Under the pieces are notes generated by a model, which saw nothing but the letters and a program-made list of their open reading frames with translations, was not told the DNA's origin and ran no database searches. A program made the translations under genes and the position numbers. DNA of 64,000 nt. Origin: JADJPF01 sp964492845. GTDB taxonomy: Bacteria > Acidobacteriota > Blastocatellia > Chloracidobacteriales > JADJPF01. Positions 8,767 to 17,728 of this stretch are shown here, piece by piece. Every line of letters begins with the position of its first letter. Positions within the stretch are counted from its first letter, which is position 1. The DNA lies in NCBI GenBank assembly GCA_964492845.1, contig CAZBMZ010000017.1, forward strand, positions 1 through 64,000. Reading direction: 5' to 3'.

Positions 8767-11676
8767 TTAAGTAGTAATTTCCTGATAAACTTGCCTAATT
8801 GATAACAGATGTTGTTGATAATCTTTATTAAAGCTAGCTTCATCTTGATAACCAAGCTGTTTGGCGATTTCCATTCTTTGACTAGCATTATGAGGTAAAA
8901 ATGTTTGTGGGCGTTCAAGTTGCAAGCGTAGTTGATGATCAAGGAGTCTTAGAAATCCATAGCCTTGGCTAAGAGTTTGTTTTTGTTCCAAGGTTAATAA
9001 ATTTTTTTCAGCTAAATGTGTGATTAATGCCAGAGTTCCGCGAATTGGAGGATCTGCAATGCTATGTTTTAGTTGTAAGTAACGAGTTACAAAATAAACA
9101 TCCAACATTCCACCAGCACCAAACTTAAAATCAATTTCGCGCCCTTTTTGTGTTTCTAAACGCTTTCTAATGTCATCAATTTCTGCTGCTAAATTATTAA
9201 TGTAATCTACATTTTTTGAAAAAATTATTTCTGGAATTTGTGTTTCTATTTGTTGGCAAAAGTCGGCTTGACCAACTACAGCACGGGCCTTTAAGTAAGC
9301 CATTAATTCCCAAACAGCAGCCCTTTCTTGTAAATAATTTTGTAAATTTTCAAAGCTTGTTGCTAAAAGTCCATTTCTGCCATCAGGACGCAGCCTTAAA
9401 TCTACACGATAAAGAGTACCTTCACGCTTTAATGTGGAAAGAATTTGGATAATAAGCTCAACTAACTTAGAAAAAAATTCTCGGTTACAAATTTCTTCTA
9501 CTGCCCCACCTACACAATCAGAGTAAATAAATACAATGTCCAAGTCTGAGTGATAATCTATTCCACAATGACCAAGCCGACCCAAAGCTAAAATACTGTA
9601 AATTAAGGGGTTTTCTGTTCGAGTATACCGCTTTAACAGTTCGTCAAGAGCCAGCTTTGTAGCAATTTCCAAACAAACTTCGGCTAGCAAGGTTTGAACT
9701 AAATTTATTTCCCTTAATTGCTGTAATGCTTCATTAAAACTCGGCACGGCTTTTAGCAAATCATAACAACCTAGTTTAATGATTTCCTGATGCCAACAAA
9801 CACGCAACTTAATCATAGCTTCATCTAATAATAAATTAGCGAGTGAAGATGACAGATTTTGATAAATGGTTTCTTTTGTTATAATTGCAGGATCAATTAA
9901 TTCTTGGCTTAAAGAATTGATTAAGTAAGGTTGTGAGATTAGCAATTGTATTAAATATTGACTATTGCCGCTAATAACAGTTAATTTTTGGATTTGTTCT
10001 TTTGTAAGAGATTCTAAAGATTTGGTTGTTTCTGTTGATGCAGAAAGGGCAAAATCTTTTAAGCGGCGTAAAGCTCTAGCTGAATTTATAGATAAACTTA
10101 ACCCTTCAGCAATAGCCTCGGCTATTTCTGTTTGAGTTAAATCTGTTTTAGATGTTAGCTCTAAAACAGCTTCTTGAAATAGCTCTTCTAGATTAGCAAT
10201 AGGTACAATTAAGTTTTTTTGAGTTTTGCTAGAAATATTTAATACTCTTGGATCTAGGGAGCTAAATTTATTAGTTTCTTTTATTTGCGTTTGACCAAAA
10301 ACACGACTATAAACATTTTGTACATTTTGACAATGATTTTGTAAAACTTGATCAAAAGCTATAAAGTTTTCAAAACCACAACGGCGAGCAAGCAAAATCA
10401 ATTTTTCTGTGCTAGTTGGTAGACTATGAGTTTGCAATCCATGTTCCATCTGCAAACGATGCTCAACAGTGCGTAAAAATGTATAAGCTTGGGCTAGTTG
10501 TGTATGTTCACTGTCGCTAATTAAATTTTTATCAGTTAGTCTTTGTAGACCAATTAAAGTTTGTGGTGTGCGTAGCCAAGAATCTTTGCCACCATAACAA
10601 ATCTGTAGGGCTTGAATAATAAATTCAATTTCCCTAATACCACCTTTTCCAAGCTTAACATTGTAGCCGCCTGAGCGTTTTGCTACATCTCTATCAATTT
10701 TTTCTTTAGTTTGTTGTACAGATTTTAAGGCTTTAATTAATGGTTCAGGTTGGTAAATTTGGTCTTTTAGTTGTGATAATAATTTTTCTACTAGAATTTC
10801 ATCTCCAGCACTTGCACGCGCACGAATTAGGGCTTGGCGTTCCCAATTTTGAGCTTCTTGTTTGTAATAGCGAAGCATTTCAGCTAGCGAAACAACCAAA
10901 TCACCTTCTCGGCCTCTAGGCCGTAGTCTCAGGTCAATACGAAAAACCGCCCCTTCTCCTACTAAAGAAGAACTAATTGTTTTAACAATAGATTCTGCTA
11001 ATTTAGTAAAAAAATATTTGTTAGAAACTGTTTCTTTACTTCCAGCAGTTTCTCCATCTGCTGCATAAATAAATATTAAGTCTATGTCTGAAGAATAATT
11101 AAGCTCAAAACTACCAAGTTTCCCGAGTCCAATAATTGCAAACTCAGCCCCAACAAAACGACTGCGCTCATCAAGAATTTGTGGACGACCATAACGACTT
11201 AGTAATGGCTGATAACAAACCTGAAGTGTCCTACTTAACACGCTATCAGCTAAATTAGATAATTCTGCGGTGACTTCAGAAAGTGTTGCTAGTTTTAGGC
11301 AATCTCTTAGGTAAATTCTTAAAAGTTCCCGTCGCTTAAATCTTGCTAAACGGGCAGGTTCTGTAAGTGTTGAATTAATTGCTACAAAACGCGCTAAGTC
11401 TTCTAATAAAGCTTCTTTGTCTTTTAATTTTGTTAAATCTTTGTCTTTTTCTCTTGCTAACCAAGAAATATATTCTGGCCGTTGAAGCAATGTTTCAGAT
11501 AACAAATTGCTATAACTAGCCAGAGTACATAAGTTTGCCATCAAATCTTGGTTACTGACATATTGATTAGCTATTGTCGGATGTTCCTCAAAAAGACGTT
11601 CTATAAAGACACGAACGGCGTTTGTGTCTGGTAATGTGTCAATAAACTGTTCAAGATCTAAAGACAATTTAGGCAT
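8767..11676 (-). CDS. glnE: bifunctional glutamine synthetase adenylyltransferase/deadenylylase
   Basis: Encodes 969 aa, about the family length. GlnE attaches AMP to glutamine synthetase or removes it, controlling nitrogen assimilation in response to PII and glutamine. Two nucleotidyltransferase domains are visible in the usual tandem layout. Each has a G-[KR]-LG turn and a DxD metal motif: an N-terminal (deadenylylase) copy with NYSSDIDLIFIY near residue 195 and a C-terminal (adenylylase) copy with DYHSDLDIVFIY near 715. Each is followed by a DLRLRP motif and a GlnD-UTase-like helical domain (GKGGIREIEFIIQ, GAGGMLDVYFV). Start ATG, 6 bases after the Yip1 gene stop, so the two are cotranscribed. 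No glnA or glnB gene is near. The identification is sure. Confidence 0.95.
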   Translation of the reverse strand: MPKLSLDLEQFIDTLPDTNAVRVFIERLFEEHPTIANQYVSNQDLMANLCTLASYSNLLSETLLQRPEYISWLAREKDKDLTKLKDKEALLEDLARFVAINSTLTEPARLARFKRRELLRIYLRDCLKLATLSEVTAELSNLADSVLSRTLQVCYQPLLSRYGRPQILDERSRFVGAEFAIIGLGKLGSFELNYSSDIDLIFIYAADGETAGSKETVSNKYFFTKLAESIVKTISSSLVGEGAVFRIDLRLRPRGREGDLVVSLAEMLRYYKQEAQNWERQALIRARASAGDEILVEKLLSQLKDQIYQPEPLIKALKSVQQTKEKIDRDVAKRSGGYNVKLGKGGIREIEFIIQALQICYGGKDSWLRTPQTLIGLQRLTDKNLISDSEHTQLAQAYTFLRTVEHRLQMEHGLQTHSLPTSTEKLILLARRCGFENFIAFDQVLQNHCQNVQNVYSRVFGQTQIKETNKFSSLDPRVLNISSKTQKNLIVPIANLEELFQEAVLELTSKTDLTQTEIAEAIAEGLSLSINSARALRRLKDFALSASTETTKSLESLTKEQIQKLTVISGNSQYLIQLLISQPYLINSLSQELIDPAIITKETIYQNLSSSLANLLLDEAMIKLRVCWHQEIIKLGCYDLLKAVPSFNEALQQLREINLVQTLLAEVCLEIATKLALDELLKRYTRTENPLIYSILALGRLGHCGIDYHSDLDIVFIYSDCVGGAVEEICNREFFSKLVELIIQILSTLKREGTLYRVDLRLRPDGRNGLLATSFENLQNYLQERAAVWELMAYLKARAVVGQADFCQQIETQIPEIIFSKNVDYINNLAAEIDDIRKRLETQKGREIDFKFGAGGMLDVYFVTRYLQLKHSIADPPIRGTLALITHLAEKNLLTLEQKQTLSQGYGFLRLLDHQLRLQLERPQTFLPHNASQRMEIAKQLGYQDEASFNKDYQQHLLSIRQVYQEITT

Positions 11677-11682
11677 AATTAA

Positions 11683-12477
11683 TTAACTAAATAAAATTTT
11701 TAATAGTATTGCTACCGCTGCATAAATTCCCCACAAACCAAAAACTATAGTTGTTGCAAAACCTCTAGAAAGGTTTTTAGAAATAGCAGGAAGTCCTATT
11801 GTTAGTAAAATTAATGCCCAGATAGTAAAAATATCTAGTTGTGTTAATGCTGCAAGTAAAGCTTTATTAGAACCTTCTGGAAGTAGCATTCCTGGGTTAG
11901 TAGTAATTAAAGTGCCTTTAGTAATATCTATTGTTGAAGGGTCTTTAATAAATACAATCAATACATTTAAGCTTAGTTGAACAGCTAATGTTACAGTACA
12001 AAAAATATGCGCAACTAGAGAAAACACCTTTTTATATTGGGTTTGTCCCCCCATCAAAATTATTCCACCATAAAAAATTAAAGCTAAAATCATAGGAACA
12101 GCTATAGAAGAAACCATAGGGCTAATATAACTAAGATAAGGTGCAACTTTTGAAGCTGCTTTAATTTGGTTGTCAAACTGCTCTTTTTCATCAGGTGGTA
12201 AATCTTTATAGCTTTTACCTTGTTTTTCTAATTGTTCAGAAAAAACTTTTTCATAAAGTGCTTCCCATTTAACATCGAGTTTGTAAAGGATAATCGCTGT
12301 ACTACCTAATGAAATAACTATAGATAATATTACAGGAACAATTACACCAGGGACTAAGCCTATGTCCTTAAATGTTTCACTAGGTGATATTAGCGTGCCA
12401 ATAATGCGTTCAATTGGCCCAAGCTTTGCGGTTGGGGGAGTAATTTCTTGTTTTCCTTCTGTTTGTTCTTCAGACAT
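11683..12477 (-). CDS. Yip1-family integral membrane protein
   Basis: Encodes 264 aa. A charged N-terminus (about 1-30) precedes LGPIERIIGTLISPSETFKDI, the typical entry of Yip1/YIP1 domains, followed by about five hydrophobic segments (near 45-65, 118-140, 150-172, 210-230 and 240-262). Bacterial Yip1 proteins are inner-membrane proteins of unclear role. The ATG has a perfect Shine-Dalgarno (AAGGAGAT). It is the first gene of a two-gene operon with glnE, six bases apart. That link might suggest a membrane-associated nitrogen or stress function but could be incidental. Family membership is likely; function is unknown. Confidence 0.75.
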   Translation of the reverse strand: MSEEQTEGKQEITPPTAKLGPIERIIGTLISPSETFKDIGLVPGVIVPVILSIVISLGSTAIILYKLDVKWEALYEKVFSEQLEKQGKSYKDLPPDEKEQFDNQIKAASKVAPYLSYISPMVSSIAVPMILALIFYGGIILMGGQTQYKKVFSLVAHIFCTVTLAVQLSLNVLIVFIKDPSTIDITKGTLITTNPGMLLPEGSNKALLAALTQLDIFTIWALILLTIGLPAISKNLSRGFATTIVFGLWGIYAAVAILLKILFS

Positions 12478-12982
12478 AAAATCTCCTTATGTGTTTTGTA
12501 GGATCGGCGAAAACTTTTAATATTTCCTATTTGACCTATATTTGCTAGTTTGTTTGCTCAAAAAAACACTTTTTTTAAGCTTACGCAAAAACGCTAGACA
12601 CAATTATAAAATTTCTAAGTTGCCAAGCATTAATAAGTTTATCATTACGCTGAGCAAAAAGAGTTTCAGCATTACCCTACAATTTGTCAATAGGAGAAAC
12701 TATTGCCAATAATAGAATATAAACGTTCACAATTATAATAATGAACATAAAGATAATTCAAAAAATTAATTTTATCCTTCTACTTGATAAGACAGATGAA
12801 ATTATTTTGTTTTATTTAATTTCGCTTTAACCAACTAAAAAATTAATCTTATTATAAAGATTGACAGCTTAAAGTTGGTGTATGATAATTTAGTTTCCTG
12901 ACTAAAAACTAACATTTTGCCCCCAATAATTATTAAACTAAAAATCTATAAAACCTAAATTAACTATAAGGAAACTACTGCT
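12478..12982. other. 505-base divergent intergenic region
   Basis: It lies between the yip1-glnE operon (minus) and the small gene at 12983 (plus). No ORF, tRNA or recognised structured RNA is seen. The right end holds a strong promoter (12861-12889). The left end must carry the yip1-glnE promoter, but no convincing -35/-10 pair stands out there. Confidence 0.5.
12861..12889 (+). promoter_or_regulatory. strong sigma-70-type promoter for the 64-aa gene
   Basis: A consensus -35 TTGACA (12861-12866) and GATAAT (12884-12889) are separated by 17 bases, with TATG just before the -10 resembling an extended element. Start of transcription would be near 12896, about 87 bases before the ATG. Confidence 0.6.
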
Positions 12983-13177
12983 ATGCAACCAATAGTAATA
13001 GGCCAGGTTTGGCAACATGTTAACACTCAATACCAAGTTATTGTTAAGGATGTAGAAAATAAAATTGTTGTGGTAGAAGATTTAACAGATCAATCTATTT
13101 TTTATGATACTGTTTTTAATTTTGTGGCAGAGCATAAACTCATTAAAGAATCTTATTTTAGTGCTACCTCCCATTAA
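12983..13177 (+). CDS. small protein of unknown function, 64 aa
   Basis: Encodes a 64-aa acidic soluble protein that starts MQPIVIGQVWQHVNTQYQV. Alternating hydrophobic and polar residues suggest a small all-beta fold (QVWQH..TQYQVIVKDVENKIVVVEDL), similar in feel to short DUF1653-like or SH3-like barrels that begin with a G-x-x-W/Y motif, but I cannot assign a family. Support for it being real comes from a near-perfect promoter upstream, a purine-rich ribosome site (AAGGAAAC) and a hairpin terminator ten bases downstream, so it forms its own small transcription unit. The unusually good promoter suggests high expression. Function is unknown. Confidence 0.6.
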   Translation: MQPIVIGQVWQHVNTQYQVIVKDVENKIVVVEDLTDQSIFYDTVFNFVAEHKLIKESYFSATSH

Positions 13178-13186
13178 TTTACAAAA

Positions 13187-13212
13187 TTTTAAGTTTTTCT
13201 CAAAACTTAAAA
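13187..13212 (+). terminator. terminator after the 64-aa gene
   Basis: An 11-bp AT-rich stem, TTTTAAGTTTT (13187-13197) with AAAACTTAAAA (13202-13212), has a TCTC loop and is followed by CTTAATCTTTTTC. It starts ten bases after the stop codon of the small gene. Confidence 0.6.
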
Positions 13213-13213
13213 C

Positions 13214-13488
13214 TTAATCTTTTTCTAGTTTATCGTTTCTCATACTTAAGCAAACCACCCTTAAGCAGTTTAAGCTAAACATTAGTTTATCTTCCTCTTT
13301 TTCTAGTTGTCTTTTTACTCCTGCACTTTCTTTTCTTTTTCTCTCCTGCACTTCTTTTGTTTTATTTTCTGTATATACTTCTTCGTATGCTTCTTTAAAT
13401 TCTTTTTTTAACTGTTAAAATTCATCTATTTTTAGCCCTGTTACAGTTAAAAATTTTTTGGGTTCATCTTTAAGTCATTATAGTTTAT
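13214..13488 (-). pseudogene. decayed 5' fragment of an IS5-type transposase (HTH_Tnp_4-like)
   Basis: Reading the minus strand gives a broken but protein-like sequence. A short NYNDLK segment (near 13485-13468) has an ATA where a start ATG would be expected. A +/-1 shift follows, then DEPKKFLTVTGLKIDEF, an in-frame TAA, then QLKKEFKEAYEEVYTENK, a basic RKRKESAGVKRQLEKEEDKL segment, a hydrophobic MFSLNCLRVVC segment, and a stop at 13214-13216. The order TGL..DEF..L...F..AY, basic G-x-x-R/K-x-x-L, EDKL is the N-terminal pattern of IS5-group transposases with an HTH_Tnp_4 domain. The catalytic DDE part is absent. The remnant therefore has a lost start, a frameshift, a nonsense codon and a 3' truncation. 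Recognition is from remembered family pattern, not a search. Confidence 0.55.
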
Positions 13489-13578
13489 TATTTTTTCGTT
13501 TTATCATAATTTTCTTATTCCCAATAATGTCTAGTATATGTTTTTGTAGATTTTTGGTAGTGAACGATTACAACATTT

Positions 13579-14607
13579 TTAAGCTTTAATTAGTTTAGGA
13601 GGATCTTCTAGGGTCAAGGGGCCAGAGCAAACCGGCTCTTGTGGTGTTGATTGTAGATCTATGCCTATTGCAGCTAAAATAATTTGAAACCCTAACATAA
13701 TTAGCAATGCTGGTAAAACTACTGTTCCTGTTGGAGAAGGAACGTTAGCCAATGAGTTTATATACCAGTAATAACCACCATATAATGCACCAATCAATAT
13801 CATTGGTACACCTAAAATCAGGTAAATACTTTCAATTGAAAAATCATAAATAAATTTTTTTAAGATTATACGTCGACAAAAGCAAATAAAAAGCTTTCCA
13901 GGAAATTCAATTAAAACTTTTTTAATTGATAGATTTGATTTTTCATCTCCATAACGCGCTGGCATAGGAATATCTTTTATTACTGCTCCAACTAAATACA
14001 TTTGGCTAAGTAGTGAGATTTCAAAGAAATAGGACTGATGAACTTTATCTAAAGGAACTAGTTTTAATACATCGGCTCTAACAGCTAAAAAACCATTTGT
14101 TGGGTCAAAACATTTCCAATAACCTGTTGAAGCCTTAACCATAAAGCTTAGCCCAATATTTCCTATTCGACGAAGTGCGGGCATTTGCCGTAGTGCTTGA
14201 AAATCTCGAAATCTATTTCCTTTTGTATAATCAGCTTTACCTAAAATTAAAGGAACTAATAAATCTGGTAAAAAGTCAGGATTCATTTGACCATCACCAT
14301 CCATTTTAATTATCAAATGTGGATTTAGTGATAAAGCCTTATTAAAGCCTGTAATCATTGCACCGCCAACACCTTTATTTTGTTTGTGTTCAACTAGAAT
14401 TATTCGAGGGTCTTTAGTGGCTAGCTGACGAATTTTTTCAGCACTATTATCTTTAGAAGCGTCATTAACTGTAACTATTTGGCTAACAAAAGCTGGCATT
14501 GTATTTAAGACAGACTCTATTTGTTTAGAAACGTTGTAGCAAGGAATTACTACCACGATCTTAAATTTTTTTAACCATGTTGCTAAAGAATCTTGAACAT
14601 TTTCCAT
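13579..14607 (-). CDS. membrane-anchored family 2 glycosyltransferase (DPM1-like)
   Basis: Encodes 342 aa from the ATG at 14607. A longer reading from a TTG at 14634 has no Shine-Dalgarno before it, because its own GGAGAAGG lies inside; that GGAGAAGG sits somewhat far from the ATG, so the start is uncertain. The N-terminal GT-A domain shows VVIPCYN, VNDASKDNS and the metal/nucleotide motif KMDGDGQMNPD, resembling dolichol/polyprenol-phosphate mannose synthases. Two hydrophobic segments at the C-terminus (about 255-280 and 300-320) anchor it, as in DPM1/GtrB-type enzymes that charge polyprenyl phosphate with a sugar. The actual donor and acceptor are unknown. It lies 49 bases from the sbcC stop, same strand, possibly transcribed with it. 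Confidence 0.85.
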   Translation of the reverse strand: MENVQDSLATWLKKFKIVVVIPCYNVSKQIESVLNTMPAFVSQIVTVNDASKDNSAEKIRQLATKDPRIILVEHKQNKGVGGAMITGFNKALSLNPHLIIKMDGDGQMNPDFLPDLLVPLILGKADYTKGNRFRDFQALRQMPALRRIGNIGLSFMVKASTGYWKCFDPTNGFLAVRADVLKLVPLDKVHQSYFFEISLLSQMYLVGAVIKDIPMPARYGDEKSNLSIKKVLIEFPGKLFICFCRRIILKKFIYDFSIESIYLILGVPMILIGALYGGYYWYINSLANVPSPTGTVVLPALLIMLGFQIILAAIGIDLQSTPQEPVCSGPLTLEDPPKLIKA

Positions 14608-14656
14608 TGAATTGTTATCCAAAACCTTCTCCAAGTAATTTTTTAGTATTTTTTAG

Positions 14657-17600
14657 CTATCGGTTCCAGTTATGTTCTATTTCTATAAGCCCGTCCAAGC
14701 TCTTAGAAATATAGTAGCGGTTGGCAAATTCCCAACAAACATCTTCTTGGTGAGAAACAACTATTACCCTACCACCGTGTAAAACTTCTTCGCTTAAACG
14801 CCGCAATTCACTAACTAGTAAAGATCGGTTGCCTTCGTCCAATGCTCCAAAACCTTCATCAATAACTAGTGTATCTACGGCACGCCCGCCAGAAATTGAT
14901 TGACCAATAGCAATAGCTAAACTAATGGCAACACGGAATTTTTCCCCGCCGCTTAAGTATTCAAAAGCTCTGAGGGGTGAACCAGGCTGGCTTAAATCGC
15001 GTGCTAATATTTCAAGTTCTGTGCCTTGATTATTTTCCTGTAAGTCTATTTGCCAAACTCCATTGCTTAAGCGTCTTAGAGTAGTATTAGCGTGTTGTTT
15101 GATTTTTTCTTGTGCAGTTTTAACAATTTTTGCTTGTAACCCACTGCGACCAAAGGTTTTAGCTAGTTTGTTATAACAAATTGCTTCTTTTTCTGCCATG
15201 TCTCGTTTTTCTTTTAATTGCTGATAAGTTTTTTGCTGATGCTCCATTTCCGCCAGTCGTCGTTTAGTCTGCTCTAGCTGACTTTCTATAAACAATACTT
15301 GATCACTAAAATCATTATATTCTTTCTCTATTTCACTAACTAAACGTTGATATTTTGCTGGTATTTTTTCAAGCTGTTCTATTAATAATTTTATTGCTCC
15401 TGTTAATTGATGAATGCGTGTTTGTGCTGTAAGTAATTCTTGGTATTGTTTTTCAATATCAGCTAATGTAGATATTTCTTCTTTTAGCTCATTAAACGCC
15501 CGTTCATTTGTTAAAGCAGGGTGTGAGAGAAAATCTGATGGTAAATTACTAATTTGTTTTTTTATGTCTTTCTCAATTTCTTGGCAACGTCTTAAGCTTT
15601 CTGAGAATTTATATTCATTAATTGTTAGTTGATTATTTAAGTTTCTTTGTTCATTTTGCCATTCATTTAATAGAATATTTATTGATGTTAATTCCTTTTC
15701 TAATGCTAGTTTATATGTAGTTAAATCAATATTTTCTTGTTTTAATTTTTCAGCCGTTAATAGTATTTCTTCACGTTCTGCTAAAGAAATTGCAGGAAGT
15801 AAACTTAGCTGGTTTTGATAGCTTGAGGTAGTAATATCAACTTTTTCTTTTAGTTTTTCTGCCATCAATAATTTTTCATATTCTACGGCTATTGCGGACA
15901 AGTTTTCTAAGTCTAATAAGACATTATCAGACTTAATATCTTTTATTTTTTCCTTTAATTCTAAAAGATTTATTTCTTGAGATAATAATTTATTTTCTGT
16001 ATTAGTTAATTGATTACTAATATTTAATATTTCTAGCTCATAATTATGAACTAAAGTAAGAAAATTTTTTATTTCTTTCTCAGATGATACTAATTTTTGT
16101 TGGTGTAAGTTTATTTGTTGGTGTAAGTTTGTTTGCTTTTCTAAAGCTATAGTAAGTTCTTGTTTCCACAATTGATATTTAGAAATCAACTGCTCTTTAT
16201 GTTCGCTAGTCAAACAACTACCGCAAAGAGGACATTCATTTTCCAAGTTATTTTGATCAGCTAATTTGTTTTCTAAAAGATGTATTTTTAGACTGGTTTC
16301 TTGTAATAATAAATTTTGGTTAGCTATTTCTACTTTTAAGTTATTAGCAATTTCTTGATGAGATTTTTGGTTAGCCTCTGCAAGGTTTTTTTCTGTAATT
16401 AAGTTTAATAATTTGCTTTTTAGACTATTTATTTCTTCTTTAATTTGATTAATTATTAATTCTTTTTGTTTTAATTCTTGATAAATTGGTAGAGCTTGTT
16501 TTAGCTGTTGATAAGCTTCAAATTTAGCTTTAATTGCAGTTGATTGCTGAAGGATTTCTTGATAAGAGACAAGTTTTTCTTGTTCTTGAGAAATTAAATG
16601 TTCAAGGTCGGTAATTTGCTTAAGTTCTCTTAATTTGCTAGCTAGAACTGTTTCTTGTTGAACAACTAAGCTTAATTTTTCATTAATTTGGGTCAAATTA
16701 TTTTCTAAGGTTTCTTTTGCTATTTGGCCTTCAGCCAACTTTTCTAAAACATTGGTTAAGTTTTGTTTTAGAGATTTTATAGTTGACTCTGCTGCTAGAA
16801 GTTCTTGTTTTTCATTAGTTAAGCGGTGATTTAATTGCCAAAAGCTTTCTAGTTGCAAGACTACATACTTTAATTTCTGGTATTTTTCAGCCTTTTCTTG
16901 GATGTCCACAGCTTGAGCAATTATTTCGGTATCTAAAGCTTGCTGTGCTTTTTTTAGCTCAATTTCTTCTAACAAATTTTTAGCACGTTGGCTTTCAGTT
17001 AGTGCTATTTTTTTTTCGATTAATTCTTCCCTCGCCTGAAAGGTTTGTTCTTCTAGCTGAATAATTAGTTTACTTTGAGCCTCTATTTCTGTGTTTTCAA
17101 TGCTAGTAGCTTTATCTAAAGCTTTTTGGTGTTCATCTTTTTGTTTTGCCCAATAATTTTTTTGGCTAGTAGCGGTTTCTCCTAACCGACGATAGAAATT
17201 TAGGTCTAGCAGTTCAATTAAACAATCTTTACGCTCGGTTGCTTTAGCTTTTAGAAAAGCGTCTGACTCACCTTGACGTAAAACTACGGCAGAAACAAAG
17301 GTTTGATAGCTCATCCTAAGATTTTTTGTTACCCAATCTTCTACAGCATTGGTAGTTTCTGGCTCGGCTTTCCATTCCTGCCCGTCCCATTGTCTAACCA
17401 TTCCCCAAACCTTAGTCCGCGCGTGTCGGCTAATTGTTCGCTGTATTAAATAGCGTTTTCCTGCTAATTCAATTTCTAAATTTACCTCGGCTTTATCACA
17501 TTTATCATTTATCAGACGTTCAAATTGACTTTTGCCTCCCCTATGTTCTTTATAAAGTGCAAAAGTTATGGCATCAAAAATCGCGCTTTTGCCTGCTCCA

Positions 17601-17728
17601 TTTGGCCCATAGACTAGCCAAAGTGGGGATTTATGAAAATCTATTGAGACAGGAACAATTTCCCCTAAGTCGTTTCTTTGTCCAGAGTGGCTTAAAAACC
17701 CTTTTAGCTCAATTTTTTGCAAGAGCAT
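14657..17728 (-). CDS. sbcC: exonuclease SbcC, SMC-like ATPase subunit
   Basis: Encodes 1023 aa, the usual SbcC length. SbcC and SbcD form the bacterial Rad50-Mre11 complex that opens hairpins and trims DNA ends at breaks and palindromes. The N-terminal half-ATPase has Walker A GPNGAGKS (41-48). Two very long coiled-coil arms surround a zinc hook CPLCG at about residues 499-503. The C-terminal half has the signature (YLSGGEKFRVAISLAIA) and Walker B/D-loop (TLVIDEGFGALDEGN). Its start lies inside the end of sbcD (20-base overlap), so translation is coupled. All key motifs are present. Confidence 0.95.
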   Translation of the reverse strand: MLLQKIELKGFLSHSGQRNDLGEIVPVSIDFHKSPLWLVYGPNGAGKSAIFDAITFALYKEHRGGKSQFERLINDKCDKAEVNLEIELAGKRYLIQRTISRHARTKVWGMVRQWDGQEWKAEPETTNAVEDWVTKNLRMSYQTFVSAVVLRQGESDAFLKAKATERKDCLIELLDLNFYRRLGETATSQKNYWAKQKDEHQKALDKATSIENTEIEAQSKLIIQLEEQTFQAREELIEKKIALTESQRAKNLLEEIELKKAQQALDTEIIAQAVDIQEKAEKYQKLKYVVLQLESFWQLNHRLTNEKQELLAAESTIKSLKQNLTNVLEKLAEGQIAKETLENNLTQINEKLSLVVQQETVLASKLRELKQITDLEHLISQEQEKLVSYQEILQQSTAIKAKFEAYQQLKQALPIYQELKQKELIINQIKEEINSLKSKLLNLITEKNLAEANQKSHQEIANNLKVEIANQNLLLQETSLKIHLLENKLADQNNLENECPLCGSCLTSEHKEQLISKYQLWKQELTIALEKQTNLHQQINLHQQKLVSSEKEIKNFLTLVHNYELEILNISNQLTNTENKLLSQEINLLELKEKIKDIKSDNVLLDLENLSAIAVEYEKLLMAEKLKEKVDITTSSYQNQLSLLPAISLAEREEILLTAEKLKQENIDLTTYKLALEKELTSINILLNEWQNEQRNLNNQLTINEYKFSESLRRCQEIEKDIKKQISNLPSDFLSHPALTNERAFNELKEEISTLADIEKQYQELLTAQTRIHQLTGAIKLLIEQLEKIPAKYQRLVSEIEKEYNDFSDQVLFIESQLEQTKRRLAEMEHQQKTYQQLKEKRDMAEKEAICYNKLAKTFGRSGLQAKIVKTAQEKIKQHANTTLRRLSNGVWQIDLQENNQGTELEILARDLSQPGSPLRAFEYLSGGEKFRVAISLAIAIGQSISGGRAVDTLVIDEGFGALDEGNRSLLVSELRRLSEEVLHGGRVIVVSHQEDVCWEFANRYYISKSLDGLIEIEHNWNR

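Noticed and set aside
13178..13578. Pyrimidine-rich gap first read as plain non-coding DNA
   Set aside because: Translation of the minus strand shows a coherent broken transposase N-terminus, so it is listed as a pseudogene instead.
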